From NCBI GenBank assembly GCA_003427395.1, contig BFEA01000768.1, positions 78,191 to 106,907 of the forward strand: DNA of 28,717 nucleotides, in the 5' to 3' direction. How positions within the stretch are numbered: position 1 is the first letter of the stretch; each line of letters starts with the position of its first letter. The notes beneath the pieces are model-generated. The model had not been told where the DNA came from. It searched no databases and saw only the letters and a list, made by a program, of their open reading frames with translations. A program made the position numbers and the translations under genes. The DNA comes from Chara braunii (taxonomy: Eukaryota; Streptophyta; Charophyceae; Charales; Characeae). Positions 19,761 through 28,717 of this stretch are shown here, piece by piece.

Positions 19761-20740
19761 ACCCGCGAATGCAGCCCGAGAATGTTGCGACACGCACTTC
19801 GATATTGTGTCGTCAATTCAGATGTTTTCTTGAAGTGTTACTCACTTGTTGTCAATTTGTTGTCTCTCTCACGAACTGCGATATAAGGATTTCAGTCGGA
19901 TGTTGTCGAACACGAGAACATGGTTTCTCACGAACCGTGTCTCTTCTGGATTGCACATGGACTTTCTTCTCGCCGAATAAATTTGTATTGTGCTCGGTTT
20001 GTTTATTCGTTTTCCGCGTAAGTCACGTTGTGCAGTTCGCTCGACGTTCGGTTCTGTATCTGTAAAATGTCCTCAACATTCGTCGAATTTTTCACATTTT
20101 TCGCCAATCTTCCTCTCGCCGACACGAACAATTTTTTCTTAAATTTCTTTTGTGCCGTTTTATTAATGGGTCACATTGCGAATTTCGAAATGGACAACAC
20201 CATCCGCAGGATCTGCACATGGAGAAACAGAGAGCTAAAGACAGGCTCTCTCGCTGCGCATCCTTTCCTTGTCGACGTCTCTATCGATCTTAGTCTCCCT
20301 TCCGTGTCTATGCGGGTTTTCTGCCTTTCTCCAATCTTTGTGTATCGCAGACAGTCGCTCAACCGATCTCAAGTTGGTCCCCCCCTGAGTGCAATCACAG
20401 ATCAGTAATCCGAAGACTGCTACGATAGATTCGAAGACACAGGAGGCGAACGTGAATTCAAATCTTTAAACCCTATCAAACCTCGCGTCAGCCGAACGCC
20501 GCGAGAAACCCTTTCGCTGACTTGGACACAGGACAGGACACGGAGCGATCAGATGCTCATAGGGTATTGTCGACGGCGACATGTTTGACCAACCAGGAGG
20601 ACGACAGCCCACCCTGTCCATACCATCTTGTGGTGGCGCAACAACTGACATATCCGAGCAACCCTTGTTAATTTCGGTTGCATAAAGTCACAACCCACTA
20701 AAACTCACGGGGCGACCACTAACCGAGGCACCTCGACGAA
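19761..20740. other. No gene recognised
   Basis: Mixed AT-rich sequence with an AATAAA at about 19976 and no convincing coding region. A plus frame (20028-20408) is hydrophobic at first and has no recognisable motif. No palindrome copies occur here. Confidence 0.45.
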
Positions 20741-22148
20741 GTTCGGATTAATCCGAACCACATTGACGACAAATTTGGATTTGTCACATGCTCAGACGGT
20801 ATTTACGACGCCACACGTTCCGATACACGTGAACGACGAAATCACACGCTGTCAAAAGACCATTCCGTCTCGGATTAATCCGAACCACACCTTCGACAGG
20901 ATATGGTCCACCCTCTGCTCACAAGTCATTGAGGAAAACACGCCGTGCCGATGTCCTCCTCTTGTGGTCGGCCTAATTTGGATCCGAGTCACAACGTCGG
21001 TCTTTCGACTCTGCCCAGTTCGGATGTGTCCGAACTACCACGTTGTCTTCATCTTCCAGAAAGCTGCCTCGGATTCATGCAACTAAAACGAGTCGAGATG
21101 GTTATGCTCGGTGGAAGAAAGACGAGCTAGAAACTTGTGCTGCGACTACAGCAAACGTGTCTGTTGTTTGGATTGGGCGAGCAACAACCAACTAAAACTT
21201 ACGACGATGACGATATCCCCTGTGATGACGCACAGATTATAATGACACACTATGGCAATCGCGGGGAGGTCTGGTGTGTGGTGGGGCGACAACAAAGCGA
21301 AGCGCCTCGGTCAAGTTGGATTAATCCGAACCACACCGGTGGCATTTTCGGATTTACCACATGCGCAAAGGGTATTGACGACGTCGCACGGTCTGATAAA
21401 CTTGTACGTCGAAAGCACACGGTGTCGGCGCAGCCTGTCGTGGTCGCACGTATCGGGACAGCCTCTGTCGAAATCGGATAAATCTGAGCCATACCCGTCT
21501 TAAACACTCAAGGACGAAGACACACCGTGCGAAATTCGGTTGGACCCGACGACAACTGGGTAATAACGGAAGCTTGGATGGCTGGATGGGCGTCAACAGA
21601 CCGTGGGGTCCATCCGCCGGTCCCCGTCTCAGATTAATCCGAGCCACATTTGCGAAGTTCAGGTTCAACCGAACCGAACCTCCGGCAGGATAGGGTTAAC
21701 CCAGTGCTCGCAGGTCGGTGACGAAAACACGTGTTGTAGATGACCTCTTGTGGACGACCGTCTCTGGACGGCGCTGTTCGAATTCGGATGCATCCGAGTC
21801 ACAACCGTTACCGACTCAGAAGGACAAGAAAACTCAAGTCGGTACGGGCCGACAGGGGGAGGTCCACACCGCTTTGGAGCTCGGATTCATCTGAACTACA
21901 ATGGAGGACTTTACAATCCACTTGTCGACTTCGGATGACAACGTATTCGTCTTCGTCTGTCGTATCAGCGATCTAGGGCCTTCTTGCGAGGTGTTGCTTT
22001 TCCCGGTGCAGGTGCCTATGCGACATCGGTTTTTCGACTGCGCCTGCTTCGGATGTATCCGATCTATCCCATGGTCTTCGTTTTCAACCATTAATTCTCT
22101 TAAGGGCAGTGTGACGAGGATGGCTCACGATGCCTCGGATTCATCCGA
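20741..22148. promoter_or_regulatory. Dense palindrome cluster upstream of the plus-strand gene block
   Basis: Exact copies: 20743-20756 (within an 18-bp perfect dyad 20741-20758), 20870-20883, 21784-21797, 22049-22062 and 22135-22148. One-mismatch copies: 21020-21033, 21316-21329, 21474-21487, 21629-21642 and 21881-21894. Decayed forms: 20978-20988 (centre lost), 21069-21082, 21536-21549 and 21659-21672. The last exact copy is about 165 bp before the ATG at 22314. The sites sit in larger diverged duplications: about 20720-20855 resembles 21295-21430, and about 20897-21000 resembles 21678-21800. This is the best candidate for a control region of the ParB/methyltransferase block. Confidence 0.7.
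21086..21185 (+). pseudogene. Duplicated 5' coding fragment of the ParB/methyltransferase gene
   Basis: About 100 bp here match 22401-22500 in the gene itself. Both read AAACGAGTCG, GGAAGAA, then TGCGACTACAGCAAACG, and both encode CDYSKRV followed by LDWAS. The copy lacks the ATG region and runs into promoter-like repeat DNA with further palindromes. So a promoter plus gene start was duplicated, and the left copy is a relic. Confidence 0.82.
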
Positions 22149-22300
22149 AACGTGCAGGCTTGTGGACCACTGTCGTCTAACTATGACTGAAATTCGTTCT
22201 TTTGGATTCCGGGTGACCGATAACAGAATACGTGTTATGGGTCGTGGTTGATGTTGGGACGTGCTGACTGTTCTGAGTGAATGTGGGTTTATTTCCTCCG

Positions 22301-22310
22301 TGTGTTTCAG
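22301..22310 (+). promoter_or_regulatory. Candidate 3' splice site just before the ATG
   Basis: TGTGTTTCAG precedes GGAATGG and follows a T-rich stretch, as expected for an intron end in a 5' UTR. An in-frame ATG at 22281 is an alternative start if no intron exists. Confidence 0.35.
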
Positions 22311-22313
22311 GGA

Positions 22314-23093
22314 ATGGCTTCACACGGACGAGGCCGCTCCGCTGGTGGTTCCGCCCCGCACGGAGAAGAGCGTCGAGGGACGACGTCGTCACCGATAAGG
22401 GAAACGAGTCGGGGAGTTGGAGGTGGGGAGGAAGAACGACGTGCTCAAAACTTGTGGTGCGACTACAGCAAACGCGTCTGGTATTTGGACTGGGCGAGCC
22501 AGGATGGCTCCGGCCCGTTGCAACCACCGTGCGGGCCACTCTTGTTCGTCGCCGTTCGCGCCGACAGAACGCGTCTCTCAGGGTCCATCGTCCAGTGGGT
22601 CGACGATGGCGAATACAATTTCAAGTTTACGTTGAAGAAGCATTACAGAAGTGATGGTTCTGTCGACGACATCGCAAAGGGATGTAGGGTTGCCGGGAGG
22701 ATGTTCCGCGGGTACGGCCGTCGTGCGATGTCTTTGCCTCACTTTCTCCCGCTAGCGCTGGGGCACGACGAGGCCGTTCACGTCACAGACTTCCTCGAGG
22801 TCTGGGCGAAATCTAGTACCTTTGTCAATGTCGTGGACGTCGGACCTGGAACATCGATCAGTGGTCCTGTTGGGTTCGCGGGAGGAGAGTGCTTTGAAAG
22901 GGAGATGGGAAGTCAGGGTGGCCTGCCAGCTACGCCTCCTGATCAAGAGGTGGACATGTCAGACGACTCGGAGGACGACCATCCGCATGCTCCTTTGAAA
23001 CCGGGCTTGCATGTATCTCGCCATCACGGTTTGCTTGGGGAGTCGACGCCACATGGAGGCGGCGATGGCGAATGGTTGCGACAGGGCTCATAA
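22314..23093 (+). pseudogene. N-terminal segment of the plus-strand gene, unknown domain
   Basis: I start it at the ATG at 22314 (MASHGRGRSAGG). It opens with a Gly/Arg/Ser-rich leader, then a folded-looking domain with CDYSKRVWYLDWAS, LLFVAVRADRTRLSGSIVQW, YNFKFTLKKHY and RRAMSLPHFLPLALGHDEAV. An acidic, low-complexity stretch (DMSDDSEDDHPH) follows. I do not recognise the domain. The frame ends at TAA 23091-23093 but stays open in the same register on the other side, so this is one gene with a nonsense codon, or, less likely, a short first protein. A partial copy of its start lies at 21086-21185. Confidence 0.6.
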
Positions 23094-24182
23094 TCGACGA
23101 CTCCTCATGGTCTGGTCGAAAGGATCGGTTCATTCGTTCGTGGCATGCAGGTGGCCGAGGTTTCGCCTGGAGATCGAGCGGGTGGTCCACAGGTTCGAGA
23201 GGTGCGTGGATCAGATGAGACGACTCGCCGGGCCCGACCGGCGTCGGGGGAACTGCAGACGGAGTTGAGCCAGAAACAAGAAGCAAGTGGGAACGTCGCC
23301 GGTGAGGAGGAGGTGTCCGAGCAGGGACTGTTCCGTGAGAGATCGACTGAAAAGACTCAGTCGGGAGGCAAGCGCAACTTGCCGGATGAGAAAGAGCGAG
23401 AGGGACTAGGTGCTCTGAGAAGGCAGAGAAAGGTAGGAGGGAGTGCTCGGACGCCAACAACACGAGAGGGAGGTTCCGTTGAGAAGAGGAAAAGGGTTGG
23501 AGGTGGGGATGAAACGCCAAAAGACTCGTCGACACAGCAAAGAACCGGTGAGTCTTCCGGGAAAAGGGCGAAATCATTAAGGGGGAAAAAAGCAGACGAG
23601 GGCGACAACGGGGAGGGGGATGATGATGTGGAGATTAACCTCAACGTCTTTAACCTCGACAATGCGTTCTTCCTCGAGATGCAGACAGGGGTGCAGAAGG
23701 ACGTCCTGTTGGACATCCATCCCGAAAGAATATTAGCTATTCCAGACTGGGAAGATGCGTACAACCACAGATCCTTGGACGAGTTCCTCGTTGATACCAT
23801 CACGTCGGCTATGATCGACTGCTACGAACGTAAAGACATGAGATACACGAAGCCCATTTTCATTCTCGCTCCGATCGTCGCGCCTCCAGAGAACGGCGAG
23901 CCTGCTGTGCGCGTGCTGCCTGCNGACTTCGACAGCTCACACCCGGAGAAATACTGGTATTATCCTGTGTGTGGACAGCATAACGCGAGGGCAGCGATGA
24001 TGGTGAAAGACCATCCCGTGTTTGATTACTACAACTTTTGTAAATGGCCGTTCACACCGATCTACTTCCCTGACGACGAGTTCGACGGCTACGCCCATGT
24101 CAGTTGCGAAGACAACATGAAAGACAAGAAGAATCCACCGCGCTTGCACGTTTTGTCTATGCGGGACATTCGCAATATCTGA
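23094..24182 (+). pseudogene. ParB-like domain segment of the plus-strand gene
   Basis: The same frame continues after the TAA. First comes a long charged low-complexity linker with basic clusters (KRAKSLRGKK). From about 23630 the sequence is well structured: LNVFNLDNAFFLEMQTGVQK, IHPERILAIPDWEDAYNHRS, then MRYTKPIFILAPIVAPPE. YYPVCGQHNARAAMM (about 23958-24005) follows, then FTPIYFPDDEFDGYAHVSCE. GQHNxxAA after a P-I-x-V/L strand fits the ParB/sulfiredoxin-fold box (G-x-H-R/N-x-x-A), and the later E-D-N fits the same fold. In phages and some eukaryotic transposons ParB-like domains accompany DNA methylases. The ParB call is inference from motif shape. There is an ambiguous base at 23924. 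The segment ends at TGA 24180-24182 with the frame open beyond. Confidence 0.55.
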
Positions 24183-25772
24183 AAAATTAAGGGCAAACCG
24201 CGTGTGGTGCTCGACAATGCCTCGAAGAAACAGGACGAAGTGCGAAAGTGGGTGCAGTTCATGGCGTTGGCAATGAAGAAGACGCCGTACACGCCTATCT
24301 GGAACCTGTCAACGGAAGCAAAAAAAAGAAAGGAATGGGCTGAAAAACTTCGATACTACCTCCCGCTGGCCATGGAAGATGACTCCGTCTTAGCTTTGGG
24401 GTTGAAGTTCTATGAGGAGTGGTCGAAAGGGAAACTCCTTGCTTCCGACGGCCGACGTTGGACTGAAAAGCCGCCCACCCATAAGGAGGTGGCCAAGCCA
24501 GGACTCTCCACTGTGACTGACAGCCAGGGGCTGAAGAAACACGTCTGGTATGTGAAGGTGGATGACCCGTCGTTGAAAAAGGGCAGGGGGAAGCCAAAGA
24601 AAGGCGTGGAGGAGAAAACTTTCTACGTCCAAGTTCTAGAGCCGGATGTCCACTGCTGGAAGGAATTGGTGGACTTGACGGACCGCGAGAAGAAAAGGCT
24701 GTTGAACGGCGTCTTGAACCTTAACATCGTGTGGGTTCAAACGAGTAGCAAAAGGTTGGCCGAGCAGGGGAAGTTCAGTGTCAAGGAGATGGTCGATATA
24801 ATAAAAATGGACCGGATTATGCTGAGGCTATGGTACTACGTGGAGTTCGAGTACGAGGAAATAGATAAGCGGGAGTGGAATGCCAACTCCACGTTCTTCA
24901 GGTCCAAGAAACAATTGTTCGAAGAGTTCAAGGACAGAGGTCTCGACGACAAGCTTTGGAACGAGAGCAGAAAAATTTTCACGGACACCACATACGTCAA
25001 CAAGTGCCCTCAGTTTCTCGGGTGTCAACACGACAACAACATCAAGAGAACGGCGGCCCTCGTCAACGACCAGCATTTCCCGGCGGAGTGGAAGCGTGTC
25101 GTCCTTTCGGTGATCACTGGAGATCGCGCCAAAGGCAAAAAAAGCCCTCGGGGCGTTGATGAATGCATTAACATTATGTGGACAAGGACAAGCGCCTTGA
25201 CGACGCTGGCCCAGTTTAACGTCGACCCATTGAGTGCCAGAGATCATAAGGAGGCGCTGGGAAAACTAGGGCATCAACTACGCTCCCACACTTGCGTGCT
25301 CGACTTGTGCTGTGTTGTGGACCGTGCGCAATGGGACTCTGGGGCATTCGAGTCTCTAAGTGAGTTGCTGGGCTTCGTTTGTCAGGACTACTGGACATTG
25401 GTGGTATTCGTCGCTTGCCTGTGGAACCTCTCCTTCATGACATGTTTGTCTGCGCTTGGGGCTACCCGATGCTACACGGGGAAGTGGGTTCGGAAGACGG
25501 CATCGAAGAAGACGCATCAGTTCAGAAACAGCGTCTGGGAGGAGCCGGATGTGATGCACATCCTTTTCAAAGGCGAGGATCCTCGGCTACTGACTCACCC
25601 GGTATACGAGGGAGCTGTTGCTGAAGACGACGATGCCGCTCTCGGGAGGAAACAAAAAGTGACACCCACGGATGTGGAGGAGAAGTCTTTCAAGTCTTTG
25701 ACTTTCGCGGACATCGGAAACCTGACCCAGAGGGGGGCTCTGTACAAGGACGGCGAGCGAAATCCGAATTAG
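24183..25772 (+). pseudogene. Methyltransferase-like segment, first half
   Basis: This follows the TGA in the same frame (KIKGKPRVVLDNASKKQDEV). About 350 residues look like a helical linker rich in Lys and Trp. Near the end, LDLCCVVDRAQWD (about 25296-25335), DYWTLVVFVA, LSALGATRCYTGKWVRKTAS, then WEEPDVMHILFKGEDPR (about 25536-25590) fit the order of a beta-class amino-methyltransferase: a motif IV strand, a core strand, W-V-R-K, and a final E-x-x-x-x-x-x-K-G strand. The usual DPPY/DPPW tetrad is not seen, so catalysis is doubtful. The frame ends at TAG 25770-25772 and is open beyond it. Confidence 0.5.
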
Positions 25773-27179
25773 TTGTGCAATCAGCTTTTTTTATTCTGTG
25801 GTGTGGCGGATGCCGTGCTGTTCTTGGGCAAGCCGCACGCGCAGGTGGTGTGGAGTCTGCTTCAGCAGGGAAGGCACGTCTTGGCCGTGGATGGGGACAC
25901 AACGCAGCTCGAATACACCGTGCAGTATGTCACCCATGAAGTGTCGTCCAAGGCTTACCCATGCGATTTCCACCATGTAGTGGTCGAGCCCGTTTATGAC
26001 CCGAACAAGGACATGTTCTTCAAGTTGACTCCGAAGAAAAGGCGCCAGGTCTACTCCTTCCTTTACGGCGAACAACCAAGGTTGAGATTTGACCCGCAGT
26101 ACGTGGTGCAGAAGGAAGTCGCCATTGCGGTCCTCCAAGGCTACCACGGAGCGAGTCGGGCCGGCGCTGTGAGCTTCATTAAGAGGCTGGAATATGTTTT
26201 TTTTAACGAGGATGTTGTCGATCCGGCCGACTTCACTTTGGATAAGTACAAGCTGGCATTCGGTGAGGAGGACGACTTCAATATCGAGACTGAGCAGGAG
26301 GAGACCGTTGAGGACGACCTCTTCGATTTGGACGGGCAATTGGCCATCTTCAACGCCCAAGTTTCAGAGTCGCCATCAGTATGCAAACCGGGGACACCTC
26401 TCGCTACACCTACCTCGGGCGGTCCCACGCCCATGTCCTCCTCAGCGCCTGTCAAGAGGGGTGGGTTGTCCCGTCTGAGGAGTTCGCCGGGGGAGCCTAT
26501 TCGTCTCACACCGCAGCCCGAACGTCTTCGACCCGGCCATCCAGTTCCTCCGGACCATCCGCATCTCAAGGCTCCTGCGACTCCCTTCCACATGGGTGAC
26601 AAACGCACCTTCTCCACAGCCGAAGATTGGGGCCATGATATCGTGTGGCACCCAGACCATTTCCAGCCAGTCCTTCTCGAAGGCGAATGGGCAGTGGCTG
26701 TGAGGGACGTAAGTGGAGGGTGGATATATGACGATCGTTGGGACCTCGAGACATTTAAATCTCGCGCCTACGATGCGGTATTGGAGAGACTAAGTGAGGT
26801 CAATCGAGGAAATAAGGACGACCCAGCTCTTCGCGAATACGGGGACACGTTGTTCGAGTTCTTGCAGTCAAATAAATGGCTGGAAGTGTCCTCCGCGTTC
26901 TACACCCTTCCGTCAAGCCCGTCAATTAAGCAAGTGAGTTGGGAGTTGCCTGGGGTCACCCTGCCGGCAGGAGTTGTGAAGCGCAAGTCTCGCGGAAAGG
27001 ACGGCAACGGGGATGGTGAAGGCGGCAGGCAACGAGGTACCGGAGGTGGAAGTGAACAGCGTTTGACGAAACAGCGGTCTCCGGGGCACGCAGGCGGCGG
27101 AGAGGGGAAAAAGGGCAGCCGGGAGAAGAAGAAGCCTCGCAGCGGAGAGAAGAGCGGTTCCTCGGACCATGACCGCTAG
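25773..27179 (+). pseudogene. Methyltransferase-like segment, second half, and basic tail
   Basis: Directly after the TAG, VADAVLFLGKPHAQVVWSLL with QQGRHVLAVDGD (about 25806-25898) has the form of methyltransferase motif I placed after motif IV, as in beta-class DNA N6-adenine/N4-cytosine methylases. The Gly-rich FxGxG loop reads FLGKP, so SAM binding is uncertain. Then come an RLEYVFFNEDVV region, an acidic stretch, a Pro-rich linker, a second compact region (EDWGHDIVWHPDHFQPVLLE, VRDVSGGWIYDDRWDLETF) and a Lys/Arg/Gly-rich tail suggesting nuclear localisation or DNA binding. The TAG at 27177 could be the natural end of this protein. Confidence 0.5.
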
Positions 27180-27257
27180 GACGGCATTTTCTCATAGTGC
27201 CCCGTCCTTTGTGCTTGCTGTGTGCTGCGGGTGTTTGTTGAACAGGGTTTCCTCGAG

Positions 27258-27935
27258 ATGGAAGAGCGGTCCTTGAAGACGTTATCTGCTCCCGGTTGCC
27301 GCTCACTATCTTCGTCGCACAATTTACAGGTATCCGTCAAGGACATCGTCGCACTCGTGGATAGATCCGGGGAGCTCAACGATGAGGTTGTCAATTTCTA
27401 CATGGCGATGCTACTGGACGACTGCGGCCGGACTGCCGCTACCATGAAGACATACACCTTTAACTCCTTCTTCGCCTCTTCACTGCTTCTGCGAGGTCCG
27501 GTAGCTGTTCTTAGATGGGTTAAAAATGTCGACCTCTTGTCTCATGACCTCGTCTTGGCACCAGTGCACAAGGACGGCGAACACTGGAGCCTTTTGGCCA
27601 TTGACTTCTTTAGACGTGTTTTGGAAATCTATGATTCTTTCTCGTGCTCATCATCCAAAGATTCCTTCTACTCTGCACTTCTGGATAAAACTGTTAAATT
27701 TTTGAACACGGTGGCAGGTGCCGCCGGTGATGGTCGCACTTTCGACCACTTCGCTCGCGAGGTTAGCGTGAAAGGTGTCCCTCGGCAGCACGACGGGGCT
27801 AGTTTTGGGGTGTTCATGTTGATGTTCGCTTCCTGTTTGGCGAGGGGTTTACATCCACCTTTTGGTTTCTCCCATAGACACATCTCCTCTATCAGAGTTA
27901 GACTAGCTTTGGCGATTTGCGATGTTGGAAGGTAA
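27258..27935 (+). pseudogene. Ulp1/SENP-like (C48) cysteine protease with catalytic Cys replaced by Phe
   Basis: I start at the ATG at 27258 because two stops (27177, 27195) precede it. Motifs in order: VKDIVALVDRSGELNDEVVN, LAPVHKDGEHWSLLAIDFF with the catalytic His at 27582-27584, LEIYDSF with Asp at 27633-27635, and RQHDGASFGVFMLMFASC with the oxyanion Gln at 27786-27788. The His-Asp distance (17 residues) and the distance from Gln to the nucleophile position (6) equal those I know for yeast Ulp1. The nucleophile codon at 27804-27806 is TTT (Phe) where the family has TGT or TGC. Active Ulp1 enzymes remove SUMO-like proteins. Many plant transposons carry such genes. This copy should be inactive. 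Confidence 0.88.
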
Positions 27936-27937
27936 GC
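27929..27937 (+). promoter_or_regulatory. Candidate 5' splice site at the protease 3' end
   Basis: AAGGTAAGC fits the MAG|GTRAG donor consensus and includes the TAA that ends the open frame. The protease may therefore splice to a further exon rather than end here. No acceptor can be chosen by eye. Confidence 0.35.
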
Positions 27938-28717
27938 GTCTATCTCTTTGTTGATCATGTAGTGTAGAAGGGTTGACGTAGAAAAACATTTCGTTCTTCT
28001 CTGGACGAAATTTGTTCCTTTTCATTTTTTCCGTGAGGGACTGGTGGGTGTTCTCGGTTTGGTTCAGAGCAGAACTGACTGTCACTGCCAGGAAATCTCC
28101 GGGTGAACTTGTCATGTCCCCGGCGTGTTTGTCGTCGACAATATTGTTCTTTCTCATTGGATTTCAATTATCACGAACGTCCCCGTTGTTGGGGCGCCTG
28201 TTTCGTGATTGAATATCTCGCTTTCGTCATTTTGTGCCTTGTGTGGTGTGATGTTCTGCCCGCATACTCGGATGCATCCGGACTCGAACTAACTCTATGC
28301 TTTTCTGCCTCTCTCTCGAACCTCCCCCGTCGTCTACAATCATCTATGCATTTTCACTTTGAATGTTGTGAGGCGTCACAGAGAGCAAAATACAGCACAC
28401 GGGCCTCTTTATACATTTGATGGCCCGTCTGGCCCTCCGCACTGTGTGCTTTGTGATTCCGACATTGAATGTTGTCAATTCTTTGGTCCGGCAAAACTCC
28501 CCTTCTGCACGAACATTCATACATTCGGTTCCTATGCATTACCCAATACAATGAAAAATTTGAATGTGCCGAGAGGGAAAACCCAAAAGGCGACGCCAAT
28601 GGCTGCTCGAATGTGACGAGATTTGAATTAAGGTGGCGCGACTGAAAATACAATTGCATGATTGGACAAAATTGGATGTGGTGACGGAAGGATAAATCAC
28701 AAGGCGAAGCCGATTGA
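27936..28717. other. Downstream stretch without a gene; one palindrome
   Basis: No protein-like frame is seen. It holds one palindrome with a single mismatch (28268-28281, last base changed), about 330 bp after the protease stop. The sequence turns AT-rich toward the window end, and no terminal inverted repeat is recognisable. Confidence 0.5.

Noticed and set aside
20028-20408. A 126-codon plus-strand frame
   Set aside because: Its Phe-rich start comes from T-rich DNA, and there are no motifs or homology I can recall.
20741-24182. The palindromes as parS sites for the ParB-like domain
   Set aside because: Attractive, since ParB proteins bind palindromes, but the sequence differs from known parS. 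No helix-turn-helix is visible after the ParB-like box, and the same palindrome flanks the other gene block. Not claimed.
22314-27935. Stop-codon reassignment or programmed readthrough
   Set aside because: All three stop types occur within the block, the protease has lost its catalytic Cys, and the gypsy fragment is also decayed. Simple decay is the better reading.

Overview
This looks like nuclear DNA from a repeat-rich eukaryote of the green lineage. The signs are a decayed chromovirus-type Ty3/gypsy retrotransposon, transposase-like genes of a eukaryote-specific family, long microsatellites, many diverged duplications, and candidate splice sites with no bacterial-style operons. From memory the gypsy pol fragment resembles those of charophyte algae such as Chara. 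That is an impression and cannot be proved from the window.

Layout. 1-2154: no gene; a (GA)n tract, a TTTG tract and small hairpins. 2155-4260 (minus): the 3' half of a gypsy pol (RT tail, RNase H, integrase, chromodomain), broken by stops and frameshifts. 4261-6955: AT-rich sequence with old duplications, including a pair of matching 70-codon reading frames. 6956-9872 (minus): a transposase-like gene (DUF7869 type as I remember the name) with two in-frame nonsense codons and one frame change near its C-terminal end. 10128-12630: duplicated promoter-like DNA and a 276-bp tandem satellite. 12630-13716 (minus): an unrecognised protein-coding stretch. 13717-22300: about 8.5 kb of repeats, hairpins, foldback units, a TC microsatellite with an assembly gap, and two dense clusters of a palindrome. 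22314-27935 (plus): a 5.6-kb coding block in one reading frame. It holds an unknown N-terminal domain, a ParB-like domain, a beta-class DNA methyltransferase-like domain with degenerate motifs, and a Ulp1-type cysteine protease whose catalytic Cys position reads Phe. Several in-frame stops interrupt the block. 27936-28717: no gene seen.

The most striking signal is a short palindrome, TCGGATNNATCCGA. I count 18 exact copies and 9 with one mismatch, all between 6.0 and 28.3 kb. It is absent from the gypsy part and almost absent from coding DNA, and it is concentrated in the intergenic DNA upstream of the minus-strand and plus-strand gene blocks. Arms are conserved while the two central bases vary, and six of the nine single mismatches are CpG transitions. 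I propose as a hypothesis that about 4.3-28.3 kb is a decayed giant composite mobile element. In this view the palindrome is the repeated binding or regulatory site for its divergently transcribed genes: a transposase-like protein on one side and a ParB/methyltransferase/Ulp1 module on the other. I could not identify terminal inverted repeats or target-site duplications, so the boundaries are open.
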